A stretch of DNA of 14,597 nt from Acetobacteraceae bacterium (GTDB lineage: Bacteria; Pseudomonadota; Alphaproteobacteria; Acetobacterales; Acetobacteraceae). The DNA lies in NCBI GenBank assembly GCA_025356735.1, contig JANXRT010000419.1:1-14597 (forward strand). Reading direction: 5' to 3'. The notes beneath the pieces were generated by a model. It saw only the letters and a program-made list of their open reading frames with translations, was not told the origin of the DNA and did not search any database. Below are positions 13,431 to 14,597 of this stretch, in pieces; position 1 is the stretch's first letter; each line of letters begins with the position of its first letter. Position numbers and translations under genes: made by a program.

Positions 13431-14597
13431 TCATCGCATTTCTTCCACCGGCGTGACGCCCATCACCGCAAGTCCCGAACGGATGACCATCGCGGTCGCG
13501 GAAACCAGCGCCAGCTTGGCGAGGCTTTCGACAGCAAACTCGGGCCGCAGGAAACGCAAAGTGGAGTCGTCTCGCCCGCGGTTCCACAGCATATGAAAGT
13601 CGGCCGCCAAGTCATAGAGAAAAAACGCTATTCGGTGTGGTTCACGTGCCGATGCAGCCGCTTCGACGTGGCGCGGCCAGGCGGCAATGCGCCGGATCAA
13701 CGCCATTTCTGCAGCGTTGCCCAGGCTGTCCAGCGGCGCCTGCGCCAGGGCCGCGTCGGCAATGGCCTCGGCACCGAACATCTCCGCCGCCGCGCGTAGC
13801 ACCGACCGGCATCTGGCATGTGCATATTGGACATAGAACACCGGATTGTCGCGGGTCTGCGCCACCACGGCATCAAGGTCGAACTCCATCTGCGCATCCG
13901 ACTTGCGCGTCAGCATGGTGAAGCGGACCGCATCGGCTCCGACCTCGTCGATCAGGTCACCGAGCGCCACATAGGTGCCGGCTCGCTTCGACATCTTTAC
14001 TACTTCGCCGCCTTTGACGACGTGCACGATTTGGCACAGCACCACGTCCAGGCTGGCGCTGCCGCCGGAAATCGCGCGCACTGCCGCCTTCATGCGCGAG
14101 ACGTAGCCGCCATGGTCAGCGCCAAGCACGTCGATCAGGATGGCCGCGCCGCGCCCGAGCTTGTCGGCGTGATAGGCGATGTCGTTGGCGAAATAGGTGT
14201 TGGAGCCGTCGGATTTCCGCAACGGCCGATCTAGGTCGTCGCCGAACCGGGTGGCGCGGAACAGGGTCTGCGCGCGTGGCTCCCAATCGTCCGGCATCTT
14301 GCCTTTCGGCGGCTCCAGCACGCCCTCATAGATCAGGCCGTCGGCTTGCAGCCGGTCGATCACCTCGTCCACCACGCCGGATTCGAGCAGTTTCCGCTCC
14401 GACGTGAAGACATCGGGCACGACCCCGAGCCGGCCGAGATCGATCCGGATCTGCGCCATCATCTCGTTGACCGCGAAGTCCCGGACCGTGTCGAGCCATA
14501 GTTCCGGCGGTGCTGCGGTGGCGTTTGGGCCGGCCAGCGATACACCGTGGGCCGCTGCCAGCGCCTGGCCGACCGGCACCAGGTAGTCGCCGCGATA
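13431..14597 (-). CDS. argS: Arginine--tRNA ligase, C-terminal 388 residues (partial)
   Basis: This is a class I synthetase that attaches arginine to its tRNA. The reading frame enters from the right edge with YRGDYLVPVGQA, a conserved ArgS segment that follows the HIGH-containing part of the catalytic domain. The first roughly 190 residues, including HIGH, therefore lie outside the window. Within the window are the rest of the Rossmann catalytic domain, the KMSKRAG signature (KMSK at 13986-13997), TYVALGDLIDEVGADAVRF and the C-terminal DALR anticodon-binding domain with the FYVQYAHAR stretch. The protein ends ...VTPVEEMR. The GTG at 14579 is an internal codon, not the start. It is the first visible gene of the long minus-strand operon, with the SPOR gene 15 nt downstream. 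Confidence 0.96.
   Translation of the reverse strand, partial: YRGDYLVPVGQALAAAHGVSLAGPNATAAPPELWLDTVRDFAVNEMMAQIRIDLGRLGVVPDVFTSERKLLESGVVDEVIDRLQADGLIYEGVLEPPKGKMPDDWEPRAQTLFRATRFGDDLDRPLRKSDGSNTYFANDIAYHADKLGRGAAILIDVLGADHGGYVSRMKAAVRAISGGSASLDVVLCQIVHVVKGGEVVKMSKRAGTYVALGDLIDEVGADAVRFTMLTRKSDAQMEFDLDAVVAQTRDNPVFYVQYAHARCRSVLRAAAEMFGAEAIADAALAQAPLDSLGNAAEMALIRRIAAWPRHVEAAASAREPHRIAFFLYDLAADFHMLWNRGRDDSTLRFLRPEFAVESLAKLALVSATAMVIRSGLAVMGVTPVEEMR

Noticed and set aside
13431..14579. ArgS treated as a complete gene starting at the GTG at 14579
   Set aside because: The frame continues to the window edge with YRGDYL, a conserved internal ArgS segment, and the HIGH motif is absent. The gene is truncated by the window.

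Overview
The window is a GC-rich (about two thirds G+C by eye), densely packed bacterial chromosome segment. Gene order and protein families point to an alphaproteobacterium, most likely Rhodospirillales/Acetobacteraceae. The main evidence is the argS - SPOR protein - nagZ - scpA - scpB - tatB - tatC - serS order, a DUF6481-type small protein, and a filamentous-haemagglutinin subfamily I associate with this group. The taxonomic call is inference, since no rRNA or other marker is present.

Region 1 (1-3546, minus strand) is a two-partner secretion locus: an outer-membrane TpsB transporter followed by the N-terminal 555 residues of its large exported TpsA adhesin, which runs off the left edge. 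Region 2 (3547-3794) is a 248-bp divergent intergenic spacer. It holds a nested inverted-repeat element (3637-3739) that can be drawn as a three-way junction. Region 3 (3795-6331, plus strand) is a translationally coupled pair: a Pcs60/AAE3-type oxalate-CoA ligase and a ketopantoate-reductase-family enzyme. By analogy with Methylobacterium PanE2 the second enzyme may reduce oxalyl-CoA to glyoxylate, so the pair could be a compact oxalate-assimilation cassette. Region 4 (6429-6794, plus strand) is a small, charged, helical DUF6481-like protein, convergent with the next block.

Region 5 (6848-14597, minus strand) reads argS (partial) > SPOR protein > nagZ > site-2-type M50 protease > scpA > scpB > tatB > tatC > serS. 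Spacings run from a 26-nt overlap to a 27-nt gap, so it is almost certainly one long operon. It combines two aminoacyl-tRNA synthetases, a septal peptidoglycan-binding protein, a muropeptide-recycling glucosaminidase, an intramembrane protease, the condensin (SMC) partner proteins and Tat protein export. The tatA gene normally found before tatB is absent here.

Most of the window is ordinary housekeeping sequence. The points most worth checking are the putative oxalate module, the intergenic structured element, the missing tatA, and the diverged secretion motif of the TpsA protein. I saw no tRNA, rRNA, insertion sequence, CRISPR array or phage genes, and there is no gene-free stretch longer than 300 bp.
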